Positions 9,723 through 17,212 of a stretch of DNA of 64,000 nucleotides are shown piece by piece. Positions within the stretch are counted from its first letter, which is position 1, and the number at the start of each line of letters is the position of its first letter. Under the pieces are notes generated by a model. That model did no database searches and was not told the DNA's origin. It saw only the letters and a program-made list of their open reading frames with translations. Origin of the DNA: AC-50 sp035640455. Its GTDB lineage: Bacteria > Actinomycetota > Thermoleophilia > Gaiellales > Gaiellaceae. Location of the stretch: positions 1 through 64,000 of the forward strand of contig DASQWB010000017.1 in assembly GCA_035640455.1 (NCBI GenBank), in the 5' to 3' direction. The translations under genes and the position numbers were made by a program.

Positions 9723-9749
9723 CCGGATTCGGCAATTCGTCACTGAGAT

Positions 9750-10148
9750 GTGAGCCTCTTGCGACGGAGGCTCCGCGTCGCGCCACGAAGATTCAGCCAG
9801 GTGACTCAGATCAGAACGGAAGACGCCCTCCGCCTCGTCGCCGCGCAGGTCGTCGGCATCGAAGACCGAATCGAGCGGGTCTACTTGTGGCAGTTCGAGC
9901 GGCTGATGGCCGCGGTCAAGGGAGCATTCGTGGTCTCGGCTTCGATCCTTGCGACGCTAGCCACCGCGTTCTTCGAGGAGAACGTGGGATCCGAGTGGTG
10001 GCTGGTCATCGTCCTTGTCGTAACCCTCGTGGCTGCGGCTGCGATCGGAATCTTGAGCTACGCGCGGCTCGCGCGGATCTCCCGCGAGTACATCGGTAAT
10101 CTGGCGGTGCTCGGCTCGATGAGGCAAAGGACGCAGACTCGCCCTTGA
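9750..10148 (+). CDS. Hypothetical membrane protein, 132 residues
   Basis: An unrecognised protein with a basic head (LLRRRLRVAPRRF), an amphipathic helix (EDALRLVAAQVVGIEDRIER), then two membrane segments (AVKGAFVVSASILATLATAF and WWLVIVLVVTLVAAAAIGIL) and a basic tail. The GTG start at 9750 gives the longest form; ATG or GTG codons further in are also possible. The stop overlaps the TTG start of the next gene, so the two are a coupled pair and may form a small membrane complex. G+C content appears a little lower than the neighbours, with codons such as TTG and AGG, which could mean a more recent arrival. Confidence 0.6.
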   Translation: MSLLRRRLRVAPRRFSQVTQIRTEDALRLVAAQVVGIEDRIERVYLWQFERLMAAVKGAFVVSASILATLATAFFEENVGSEWWLVIVLVVTLVAAAAIGILSYARLARISREYIGNLAVLGSMRQRTQTRP

Positions 10149-10465
10149 CCGGTTTCGCCGTTCTCACGGTTCTGTTGGCCTTCCTGACGGCGGCGATCGG
10201 TGTCGCGGTGCTCATCGAAGAGTTGCCTGATTTCCGCCGTCGTCGGAGGCGGGCAAAGAGGATCCGCGACGGACTCGAGCGCCGCCCTGCGCCACCGCCA
10301 CCCGGGGCTTCGAACGACGAAGTGCTGGCGTATATGTCCGAGCTTTTCGGAGACCGCACGGGGAGCGAGATCATGGATGACGAGGAGCTCCGGGCGGAGC
10401 TCTTCAGGCTCGCGAGGGAAGGGCGCGCCGCCGCCGACGCTGCGGGCGTGACGGCCGCCGGATAG
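10145..10465 (+). CDS. Hypothetical membrane-anchored protein, 106 residues
   Basis: The protein begins with one membrane segment (FAVLTVLLAFLTAAIGVAVL), followed by a strongly basic turn (FRRRRRRAKRIRDG), a proline linker (PAPPPPG) and an acidic helical tail. The start is TTG at 10145 in a TTGA overlap with the stop of the preceding gene. It ends head to head, one base before the stop of the polysaccharide deacetylase on the other strand. No family is recognised. Coupling to the preceding membrane protein is the only functional hint. Confidence 0.6.
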   Translation: MTGFAVLTVLLAFLTAAIGVAVLIEELPDFRRRRRRAKRIRDGLERRPAPPPPGASNDEVLAYMSELFGDRTGSEIMDDEELRAELFRLAREGRAAADAAGVTAAG

Positions 10466-11230
10466 CTACGGGCAGCGGCCGGAGGGCCGGACCGGGACGA
10501 GCTGGGCGTGTGAGGGCGGGTCGAGCGCCGCGAGCTCGGCGACGGTCACAGGTGTCAGGCCCCGGCGGCGCACAACCCGGAGGATGCGAGGCAGCGCCGC
10601 GACAGTCGCCGGGTGGTTGTCGTGGAGGAGGACGATCGCCCCGGGATGCAGCTCGGCCGCGACCGTCCGCACGATCGAGGCCGCGGTGGCCCCGCGAAAG
10701 GCGTCGCGCGAGTCGACGCTCCAGCGGACGTCGACGAGCCCGAGAGCGTGGACGACGGCCGCCTCGGCGGGCGTCCCGACTCCGTAGGGCGGCCGGAAGA
10801 GAAGCGGCCGCACGCCGTCCGCCGCACGGACGACGGCGGCCTGCGTGCGGAGAAGCTCTTGGACGACGACGCGCCGGCCCAGGCTCGCGAGCCGCGGGTG
10901 GCTCCACGTGTGGTTGCCGACGGCGCCGCGCCGCACCTCCTCCCGGACCAGTCCCGGCCAGGCGGCTACGCGGCTCCCGATGACGAAGAAGGTCGCCCGC
11001 GCGCCTGCGCGCGCGAGGATCCGCAGCAGCCGCGCCGTGTACGGCCCGGGACCGTCGTCGAACGTGAGCGCCACGTAGCGGCCGTGGCGGCCGCCGCAGT
11101 AGAGCGGCGCCGCCGCGCGCGCCAGCGCCTGCAGGGTGCTCCGGTTCCCGCCCTCCTGGCTCGGCAGGCTCGTCCGCGCCGCGCTCGGGACGGCGAGCGC
11201 GAGCACGAGGACGAGGGCCGCACGGCGCAT
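10466..11230 (-). CDS. Secreted polysaccharide deacetylase (NodB family)
   Basis: A 254-residue carbohydrate esterase family 4 protein. A signal peptide (RRAALVLVLALAVPSAA) is followed by the NodB domain: TFDDGPGPYT (catalytic base and metal Asp), GNHTWSHP (metal His pair), RFRPPYG-type motif as LFRPPYGVG, and VLLHDNHPA near the end. These are all five expected motifs, so it should remove acetyl groups from peptidoglycan or another surface glycan outside the cell. The ATG at 11230 is ten bases from repeat A copy 2. A second, non-secreted member of the same family lies at 21249-21884. Confidence 0.9.
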   Translation of the reverse strand: MRRAALVLVLALAVPSAARTSLPSQEGGNRSTLQALARAAAPLYCGGRHGRYVALTFDDGPGPYTARLLRILARAGARATFFVIGSRVAAWPGLVREEVRRGAVGNHTWSHPRLASLGRRVVVQELLRTQAAVVRAADGVRPLLFRPPYGVGTPAEAAVVHALGLVDVRWSVDSRDAFRGATAASIVRTVAAELHPGAIVLLHDNHPATVAALPRILRVVRRRGLTPVTVAELAALDPPSHAQLVPVRPSGRCP

Positions 11231-11240
11231 CGCGGCTCTA

Positions 11241-11320
11241 AGGCGCCGACTCGGCGGCGCCGCCCATCAGGACGCGTGGGCTCTGCCCGCGCGTCCGTCT
11301 GAAATGACCGGTCAAGCCGA
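11241..11320 (+). repeat. Dispersed repeat family A, copy 2
   Basis: Same two-hairpin element as at 7343: AGGCGCCGACTCGGCGGCGC then GGACGCGTGGGC facing GCCCGCGCGTCC, then GTCTGAAATGACCGGTCAAG. It fills most of the space between the divergent deacetylase gene and livG. Confidence 0.85.
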
Positions 11321-11360
11321 TGGCCTTCATTCCGGTAGCGCGTCTAAGGTACTGCGGGCA

Positions 11361-12134
11361 GTGGCGGTGGCCCTGCTCGAGGTCGAGAACGTCAGCCGGC
11401 GCTTCGACGGGATCGTCGCGCTCGACGGCGTTTCGCTCGATGCAGGCGAGAACGAGATCGTCGGGCTGATCGGACCGAACGGCGCCGGCAAGACGACGCT
11501 CTTCAACGTCGTGACGCGCCTCTACCGCCCCGACGCAGGCGCGCTCCGCTTCGCCGGCCGTAACCTCCTCCGCACGCCGGCGCACCGGATCGTGCGGCGC
11601 GGCATCGCGCGCACGTTCCAGAACGTCGAGCTCTTCGACACGATGACCGTCCGCGAGAACGTCCGCGTCGGCGGGCGGCACGGCGACGAGGCGGTCGAGG
11701 TCGTGGGCCTCGGCGCTCTGGCGCGCCGAGTCGCGGCCTCGCTCCCGCACGGCACGCGCAAGCGAGTCGAACTCGCGCGCGCCCTCGCCTCGCACCCGCG
11801 CTTGCTGCTCCTCGACGAGCCAGCCGGCGGCCTCGACCACGAGGAGGTCGAGGAGCTCGCGGCGCTCATCCGCAGGATCCGCGCCGACTTCGAGCTCGCG
11901 ATCTTGCTCGTCGAGCACCACATGAACCTCGTCATGAGCGTCTCGGATCGCGTCCACGTCCTCAACTTCGGACGGCTGATCGCTTCAGGTCCACCGGACG
12001 AGGTGCGGCGGGATCCGGCGGTCATCGAGGCCTACCTCGGTGGCGACGTGGGAGAGCGTGTCGACCGGTCGCTTCAGACGGACGCGCTGGCAAAGCCTGC
12101 ACGTCCTGATGACGGCACCGCAAGCGGTGCCTAG
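11361..12134 (+). CDS. livG: Branched-chain amino acid-type ABC transporter ATPase (LivG)
   Basis: A 257-residue ATPase of the LivG branch. It has the Walker A motif GPNGAGKTT, the LivG-type GIARTFQNVELF, a signature region SLPHGTRKRVELARAL in which the usual LSGGQ is replaced by LPHGT, Walker B LLLLDEPAGG, and the switch His in LLVEHHMNLVMSV. Together with LivF, LivH, LivM and the binding protein it forms an importer for amino acids or amide-like solutes. The start GTG 11361 is chosen because the first strand LLEVENVSRRF follows at once. The C-terminal 24 residues or so (from VDRSLQTD) are encoded by repeat A copy 3, which also supplies the stop codon. Confidence 0.9.
   Translation: MAVALLEVENVSRRFDGIVALDGVSLDAGENEIVGLIGPNGAGKTTLFNVVTRLYRPDAGALRFAGRNLLRTPAHRIVRRGIARTFQNVELFDTMTVRENVRVGGRHGDEAVEVVGLGALARRVAASLPHGTRKRVELARALASHPRLLLLDEPAGGLDHEEVEELAALIRRIRADFELAILLVEHHMNLVMSVSDRVHVLNFGRLIASGPPDEVRRDPAVIEAYLGGDVGERVDRSLQTDALAKPARPDDGTASGA
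12061..12134 (-). repeat. Dispersed repeat family A, copy 3, inside the livG end
   Basis: An inverted copy of the element at 7343. The hairpin halves have diverged (GGACGTGCAGGC facing GCCAGCGCGTCC) but the ends are conserved. It is read as the last codons and stop of livG, and its ATG at 12109 gives an alternative start for livF. Confidence 0.8.
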
Positions 12135-12138
12135 CCGG

Positions 12139-12852
<714 letters not shown>

Positions 12853-12879
12853 CGGCGGTGGTGGATACACACATGCGGT

Positions 12880-12953
12880 TCGACTGGTCATTTCAGGCGG
12901 ACGCACGGGCAAAGCCCGCGCGTCCTGACGACGGCACCGCAAGCGGCGCCTAA
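12880..12953 (-). repeat. Dispersed repeat family A, copy 4
   Basis: An inverted copy between livF and livH: read on the minus strand it is TTAGGCGCCGCTTGCGGTGC, then GGACGCGCGGGC facing GCCCGTGCGTCC and a TGAAATGACCAGTCG tail. It occupies nearly the whole gap between the two genes. Confidence 0.85.
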
Positions 12954-12958
12954 GAGGC

Positions 12959-13840
12959 GTGGCCGAGTTCTGGCAGCAGGTCGTCTCGGGGCTCGCGACC
13001 GGTGGAATCTACGCGAGCCTCGCGCTCGCGCTCGTCATCGTCTACCGCTCGACGGGAGTGATCAACTTCGCCCAGGGCGAGATGGCGACGTTTGCGACGT
13101 ACCTCGCCTGGACGTTCGTCGACCGCGGCCTCTCGTTCTGGCCCGCCTTCGCGCTGACCCTCGCCGCGGCCTTCGCCGGCGGCGTGGCGCTCGAGCGCGT
13201 CGTGATTCGGCCCGTCCAGGGGCGCTCGGTGCTCACCGCCGTGATCGTCACCATCGGGCTCCTGATCCTGATCAACGGCGCCACGCAGTGGATCTGGGGC
13301 GGCGCGGTGCGGAAGTTCCCCAGCCCCTTCTCGACGCGCCCGATCCACGTGGGGAGCGCGGCCTTCTCGATCCAGGACATCGGCATCGTCGGCCTGTCGC
13401 TCGCGGCGGTGGCGCTGCTCACGGTCCTCTTCCGCTTCACGAAGGTCGGGCTCGGCCTCCGCGCGGCCGCCGTCAACCCGGACGAGAGCAGGCTCGTCGG
13501 CGTGCCGGTCGGATGGATGCTCGCGCTCGGTTGGGGCCTCGCGTCGGCGCTCGGCGCGGTGTCGGGAATGATGGTCGCGCCGATCGTCTTCCTCGACCCG
13601 AACATGATGCAGGGCGTCCTGCTCTACGCCTTCGCGGCCGCGGTGCTCGGCGGCCTGACCAGTCCCGTAGGCGCCGTCGTCGGCGGCCTCGCGCTCGGCG
13701 TCTTCCTCAACCTGCTCGGCACGTACTGGTCGACGTTCAGCGGCGACATGCGGCTCGTCGGCGGTCTCGCCGTCATCCTCGTGGTACTCCTCGTTCGGCC
13801 GACGGGGCTCTTCGGCAGGCCGGCGGTGCGGCGTGTCTAG
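12959..13840 (+). CDS. livH: Branched-chain amino acid-type ABC transporter permease (LivH)
   Basis: A 293-residue permease with about eight hydrophobic segments. It opens with FWQQVVSGLATGGIYASLAL and VINFAQGEMA, the LivH hallmark, and later shows VNPDESRLVGVPVGWMLALG (the ATPase-contact region) and an AVLGGLTSPVGAVVGGLALG segment typical of the family. Start GTG 12959 lies six bases after repeat A copy 4; there is no clear ribosome site, so expression may depend on the upstream genes. The gap after it holds repeat B copy 1. Confidence 0.92.
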   Translation: MAEFWQQVVSGLATGGIYASLALALVIVYRSTGVINFAQGEMATFATYLAWTFVDRGLSFWPAFALTLAAAFAGGVALERVVIRPVQGRSVLTAVIVTIGLLILINGATQWIWGGAVRKFPSPFSTRPIHVGSAAFSIQDIGIVGLSLAAVALLTVLFRFTKVGLGLRAAAVNPDESRLVGVPVGWMLALGWGLASALGAVSGMMVAPIVFLDPNMMQGVLLYAFAAAVLGGLTSPVGAVVGGLALGVFLNLLGTYWSTFSGDMRLVGGLAVILVVLLVRPTGLFGRPAVRRV

Positions 13841-13896
13841 GAGCCCCTTTCGAAATGAGCCACGGGCCGCCCGGCTGCGCTGGGCGGCACGAGCCT

Positions 13897-14002
13897 GCGT
13901 CCTCGGTCGCGCCCGTAGCCTCCGGCTACGAACGCTCCCTGCGTCCTTGGCTCGCACTCGCCCATCGCACCCGGTCAGCGCGTGTTCATCCGAAATGAGC
14001 TC
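13897..14002 (+). repeat. Dispersed repeat family B, copy 1
   Basis: About 105 bases almost identical to 28150-28256. It contains the hairpin GTAGCCTCCGGCTAC and ends GAAATGAGCTC. Just upstream (13870-13892) is another hairpin with arms GCCGCCC and GGGCGGC. The ATG used as the likely livM start is part of the repeat end. Confidence 0.85.
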
Positions 14003-14942
14003 TAAGGTGGGACTCGCGCTCCGGGCGGCGGCCTTCGCGGCGGCCGCGGTAATCGTCGCGTTCGCGCCGCGCTTCATCAGCAGCTACCACGCGCTCGAGT
14101 GGTCGCAGGTCGCGATCTACTTCATCGCGCTCATCGGACTGAACGTCCTCACCGGCTACAGCGGCCAGGTCTCGCTCGGCCACGGCGCGTTCATGGCGAT
14201 CGGTGGGTACACGAGCGCGATCCTGATCGCCCATCACCACGTGCACGACGTCTGGACGATCCCGCTCGCCGGCCTCGTCGCCGGTGGCGTCGGCCTCGCC
14301 TTCGGGCTCCCCGCGCTGCGGCTGACGGGTCTCTACCTCGCGCTCGCGACCTTCGCCGTGGCGGTCGCGTTCCCGCCGCTCGTGCGGAAGTTCGACCACT
14401 TCACGGGCGGAAACCAGGGCCTGATTCTCAACCTCCACACCAACGACTGGCTCTACTACCTCTCCTGGTCGATTGCCGGCGCCGCGCTCCTCGTCGGCTG
14501 GCTCGTGCTCGCGACGCCGATCGGCCGCTCGTTTCGAGCGCTTCGCGATAGCGAGGTCGCGGCCGTGTCCTTCGGGGTCAGCCCGGCCCTCTACAAGACG
14601 CTCGCGTTCGGCATCTCGTCGTTCTATGCGGGCGTCGCCGGCTCGCTCTTCGCCATCTCCTCGGCCTACGTGAACCCCGAGACGTTCCCGATCACGCTCT
14701 CGCTCTTCCTCGTCGTCGGCCTCGCGGTCGGCGGCCTCGGCTCGCTCCCCGGAGGGATCGTCGGCGCGATCCTGATCCAGTTCCTGCCGACCTACGCGCA
14801 GCACGTCTCGAAGCAGGCTCCGCAGGTGATCGAGGGTGCGATCCTCGTCGGCGTCATGCTGCTCCTGCCGGGCGGCGCGGCCCGGCTCGTGCGTCTGCTT
14901 TCCCCTAACGCGCGCGTTGTACATTCGTCCCAACAGCCGTGA
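13995..14942 (+). CDS. livM: Branched-chain amino acid-type ABC transporter permease (LivM)
   Basis: A permease of about 315 residues, the LivM partner of LivH. The signature LTGYSGQVSLGHGAFMAIGG is near residue 52, and FRALRDSEVAAVSFGVSP marks the ATPase-contact region. Eight to nine membrane segments are visible. ATG 13995 lies inside repeat B, and GTG 14007 (GLALRAAAFAAAA) is an equally good start outside it. The 3' end overlaps the binding-protein gene by GTGA. Family assignment is firm; the N terminus is uncertain by four residues. Confidence 0.9.
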   Translation: MSSKVGLALRAAAFAAAAVIVAFAPRFISSYHALEWSQVAIYFIALIGLNVLTGYSGQVSLGHGAFMAIGGYTSAILIAHHHVHDVWTIPLAGLVAGGVGLAFGLPALRLTGLYLALATFAVAVAFPPLVRKFDHFTGGNQGLILNLHTNDWLYYLSWSIAGAALLVGWLVLATPIGRSFRALRDSEVAAVSFGVSPALYKTLAFGISSFYAGVAGSLFAISSAYVNPETFPITLSLFLVVGLAVGGLGSLPGGIVGAILIQFLPTYAQHVSKQAPQVIEGAILVGVMLLLPGGAARLVRLLSPNARVVHSSQQP

Positions 14943-16135
14943 AGAGGGCCGCCGTCATCGCCGCCGCGCTCCTCGGCGCCGCCTCGGTTGCCGGGGCGGC
15001 CCCGACTGCCACTCCGGGCGTGACGTCGAACTCGATCCTCGTCGGCGGCACGATCCCGCTCACCGGCGAAGCCGCCTCGGCCGCTGGGGTGGCGCGCGGA
15101 GCCGACGCCTACTTCAAGTACGTGAACGCACGCGGCGGGGTCTTCGGCCGGAAGATCACTTACAAGTACCTCGACGACGGCTACGAGCCGCAGCGCACCT
15201 TCCTCGCTGTCCGCCAGCTCGTGCAGCAGGACAACGTGTTCGCGATCTTCAACTCGCTCGGGACCTCCAACAACATGGCGATCCGCGGCTTCCTCAACCA
15301 GGCCGGTGTGCCGCAGCTCTTCGTCGCGTCGGGGGCGAGCACGTTCGGGCGCGACTACAAGCGCTACCCCTGGACGATCGGCTTCATCCCGACCTACTCG
15401 GCCGAGGGCAAGGTCTACGCGCGCTACCTGCTGAAGACGAAGCCGAAGGCGAAGATCGCCGTCCTCTACCAGGACGACCAGTACGGCAAGGAGCTCGTCG
15501 CGGGCCTCCAGGCGGGGCTCGGCGCGAAGAAGAGTCTGATCGTGAAGAAGGTCGGCTACGACCCGACGGCCTCCGATGTCCGCTCCGAGGTCGCGCAGCT
15601 CAAGGCCTCGAAGGCGAAGGTGTTCATGATCTTCGCGTTCGGCAAGTTCTCCGTGCAGGCGTTCATCACCGCGAACCAGCTCGGCTGGCACCCGCAGATC
15701 GTCGTGAACGACGTCGCGGCCGCGACGAGCCTGATGCAGCTCTCGCCGCCCAAGGCGACGGAGGGCGCCATCAGCATCGTCTTCGGCAAGGACCCGGACT
15801 CGCCGAGGTGGAAGAACGACAAGGGAATGAAGCTCTTCCAGACGGTGATGAAGCGCTACGCGGGCGGGCAGAACCCGAACGGCTACTACGCCGCCGGGAT
15901 GGCCTCGGCGTACACGCTCGTGGACACGCTGCGCAAGGCCGGCAAGAACCTGACCCGGAAGGGCGTGCTCAATGCGGCCACGCACCTGAACGAGAGGAAC
16001 AATCCGTTCGTCCTGCCGGGGATCACGATCCGGAGCAGGCCGTCCTACCGCTTCCCGATCTCGCAGGTGCGCCTCGAGCGCTGGCACAAGGGCAACTGGG
16101 TGCTCTTCGGCCCGCTGCTTTCGGCGCGGCCCTAA
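14939..16135 (+). CDS. Branched-chain amino acid-type ABC transporter substrate-binding protein
   Basis: A 398-residue periplasmic-binding-type protein (type I fold). It begins with a signal peptide (KRAAVIAAALLGAASVAGAA) without a lipobox Cys, then ILVGGTIPLTGEAASAAGVA, the standard first strand and ligand loop of LivJ/LivK proteins. VFGRKITYKYLDDGYEPQRT and FNSLGTSNNMAIRGFLNQAG fit the family. It starts at GTG 14939, overlapping the livM stop. Since it lacks a lipid anchor Cys, retention in this monoderm-type envelope is unclear. The ligand could be an amino acid, a short amide or an aromatic acid. Confidence 0.9.
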   Translation: MKRAAVIAAALLGAASVAGAAPTATPGVTSNSILVGGTIPLTGEAASAAGVARGADAYFKYVNARGGVFGRKITYKYLDDGYEPQRTFLAVRQLVQQDNVFAIFNSLGTSNNMAIRGFLNQAGVPQLFVASGASTFGRDYKRYPWTIGFIPTYSAEGKVYARYLLKTKPKAKIAVLYQDDQYGKELVAGLQAGLGAKKSLIVKKVGYDPTASDVRSEVAQLKASKAKVFMIFAFGKFSVQAFITANQLGWHPQIVVNDVAAATSLMQLSPPKATEGAISIVFGKDPDSPRWKNDKGMKLFQTVMKRYAGGQNPNGYYAAGMASAYTLVDTLRKAGKNLTRKGVLNAATHLNERNNPFVLPGITIRSRPSYRFPISQVRLERWHKGNWVLFGPLLSARP

Positions 16136-16148
16136 GGCCTTCCCGCGA

Positions 16149-16178
16149 TTGACAGAAGTTCCCGTAGAGGGGGACAAT
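16149..16178 (+). promoter_or_regulatory. Promoter TTGACA-N18-GACAAT
   Basis: TTGACA (16149-16154) and GACAAT (16173-16178) are separated by 18 bases, close to the consensus of the main sigma factor, and lie just upstream of the secreted 121-residue protein gene. It is one of the few consensus-like -35/-10 pairs in the window. Confidence 0.6.
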
Positions 16179-16192
16179 ACCGTCGAGGCACG

Positions 16193-16558
16193 ATGCGACG
16201 TCTCCTCGCGTCACTCGCGGCAGGAGCGACGATCGCGCTCATGAGCGCGACGGGCGCGGGCGCCTGGAGCCAGCTATACGCCTTCAACCTCGACTTCTGG
16301 CCCGGGGACTCACGCTTCTCTGCGTGGAACGGGCTGACCCAGAACTACATGCGCTGGGATCGGCGCTACGGCGGCTATCCATCGGTGGGCCTCCGCTACT
16401 GCCGAACCGACGGGACCTGCATTTCCTACGTATGGAGCCAGTCTCCGGGCGTCTTCTACGACACCCGGACGATCGCGTACGGACAAGGCGAGTGCCACGC
16501 CTATGGCGGGAACAACTACGTCCTCTACGTCTACGAGTGCCGGGTGTCGAACGGATGA
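16193..16558 (+). CDS. Secreted hypothetical protein, 121 residues
   Basis: A signal peptide (RRLLASLAAGATIALMSATG, cleavage after AGA or GAW) is followed by a mature domain of about 95 residues rich in Tyr, Trp and Gly, with four Cys (YCRTDGTC, GEC, YEC) that could form two disulfides. The pattern suggests a small exported beta-rich protein. No family is recognised. The start ATG 16193 has a weak GAGG site four bases upstream and a consensus-like promoter further up. The stop overlaps the ATG of the next gene, so the two exported proteins are made together. Confidence 0.7.
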   Translation: MRRLLASLAAGATIALMSATGAGAWSQLYAFNLDFWPGDSRFSAWNGLTQNYMRWDRRYGGYPSVGLRYCRTDGTCISYVWSQSPGVFYDTRTIAYGQGECHAYGGNNYVLYVYECRVSNG

Positions 16559-17178
16559 GGTTGTTGCCGAAGTCGAAGAGGTGGCGCGCGGCTCTCTGCG
16601 CAGGCGCCGCCGCCGGGGTTGCCGTCACCCTGTTCGCGGCGTTTGCGACTGCCCACGAACCGCGCGATGCGAATCGCGACGGCCTCTCGGCCGGCGTGTC
16701 GGCGGTCCACGCTCTACCTGTCGTGACCTCGCTTCCGCCCGACGTCGCTCGCTGGGTGGAGCAGAGCGCCCGCGACATCGGCAACGATCCAGATCGGGCG
16801 AAGGCGCGCGTGCGAAAGCTGCGGTCGGATCTGGGCGCGCGCCACAGCGACCTCTACGCCTACCCGGAGGAGAACGGCGCCGTCTGCTTCGACCTCACCT
16901 CGCAGGCCGCGCTCTGCCCCGAGGACGCGAACAGCGGCCCGCCCGGGATCGACTGGTTCACCGGCGGTGGGTGGGAGTCGGTCCCGCGCAACGTCGTGGG
17001 ACTGGTCTCGGACGACGTCCGTCGCGTTTCGCTCCGCGCCGACGGGACGCGCCGCGCCGTGCCGATCGTGAACAACTCGATCTTCGCGGAGCTCCCGTCT
17101 GATGCTCCCGCCGAGCTGCACCTCGACTTCCGCGACGACAGCAAGCGGACGATCACCCTTCCGGGCGCGAACGGCTAG
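16555..17178 (+). CDS. Exported or membrane-anchored hypothetical protein, 207 residues
   Basis: Starts at ATG 16555 in an ATGA overlap with the preceding secreted-protein gene. A basic head (RLLPKSKRWR) and hydrophobic segment (AALCAGAAAGVAVTLFAAFA) make a signal anchor or signal peptide. The outer part has a helical region (DPDRAKARVRKLRSDLGARH) and a strand-rich part with SDLYAYPEENGAVCFDLTSQ and FTGGGWESVPRNVVGLVSDD, followed by RRAVPIVNNSIFAELP. This last architecture resembles anti-sigma-factor-type or sensor outer domains of actinobacteria, but I cannot name a family. No function is claimed. Confidence 0.68.
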   Translation: MRLLPKSKRWRAALCAGAAAGVAVTLFAAFATAHEPRDANRDGLSAGVSAVHALPVVTSLPPDVARWVEQSARDIGNDPDRAKARVRKLRSDLGARHSDLYAYPEENGAVCFDLTSQAALCPEDANSGPPGIDWFTGGGWESVPRNVVGLVSDDVRRVSLRADGTRRAVPIVNNSIFAELPSDAPAELHLDFRDDSKRTITLPGANG

Positions 17179-17200
17179 CGCCTGCACGCGGACGCCTGCG

Positions 17201-17206
17201 TAAGCT
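17201..17206 (+). promoter_or_regulatory. -10 element TAAGCT before fbiC
   Basis: TAAGCT is six bases before GTG 17213. It supports GTG rather than any internal codon as the fbiC start and suggests a leaderless message. Confidence 0.5.
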
Positions 17207-17212
17207 CACGGC

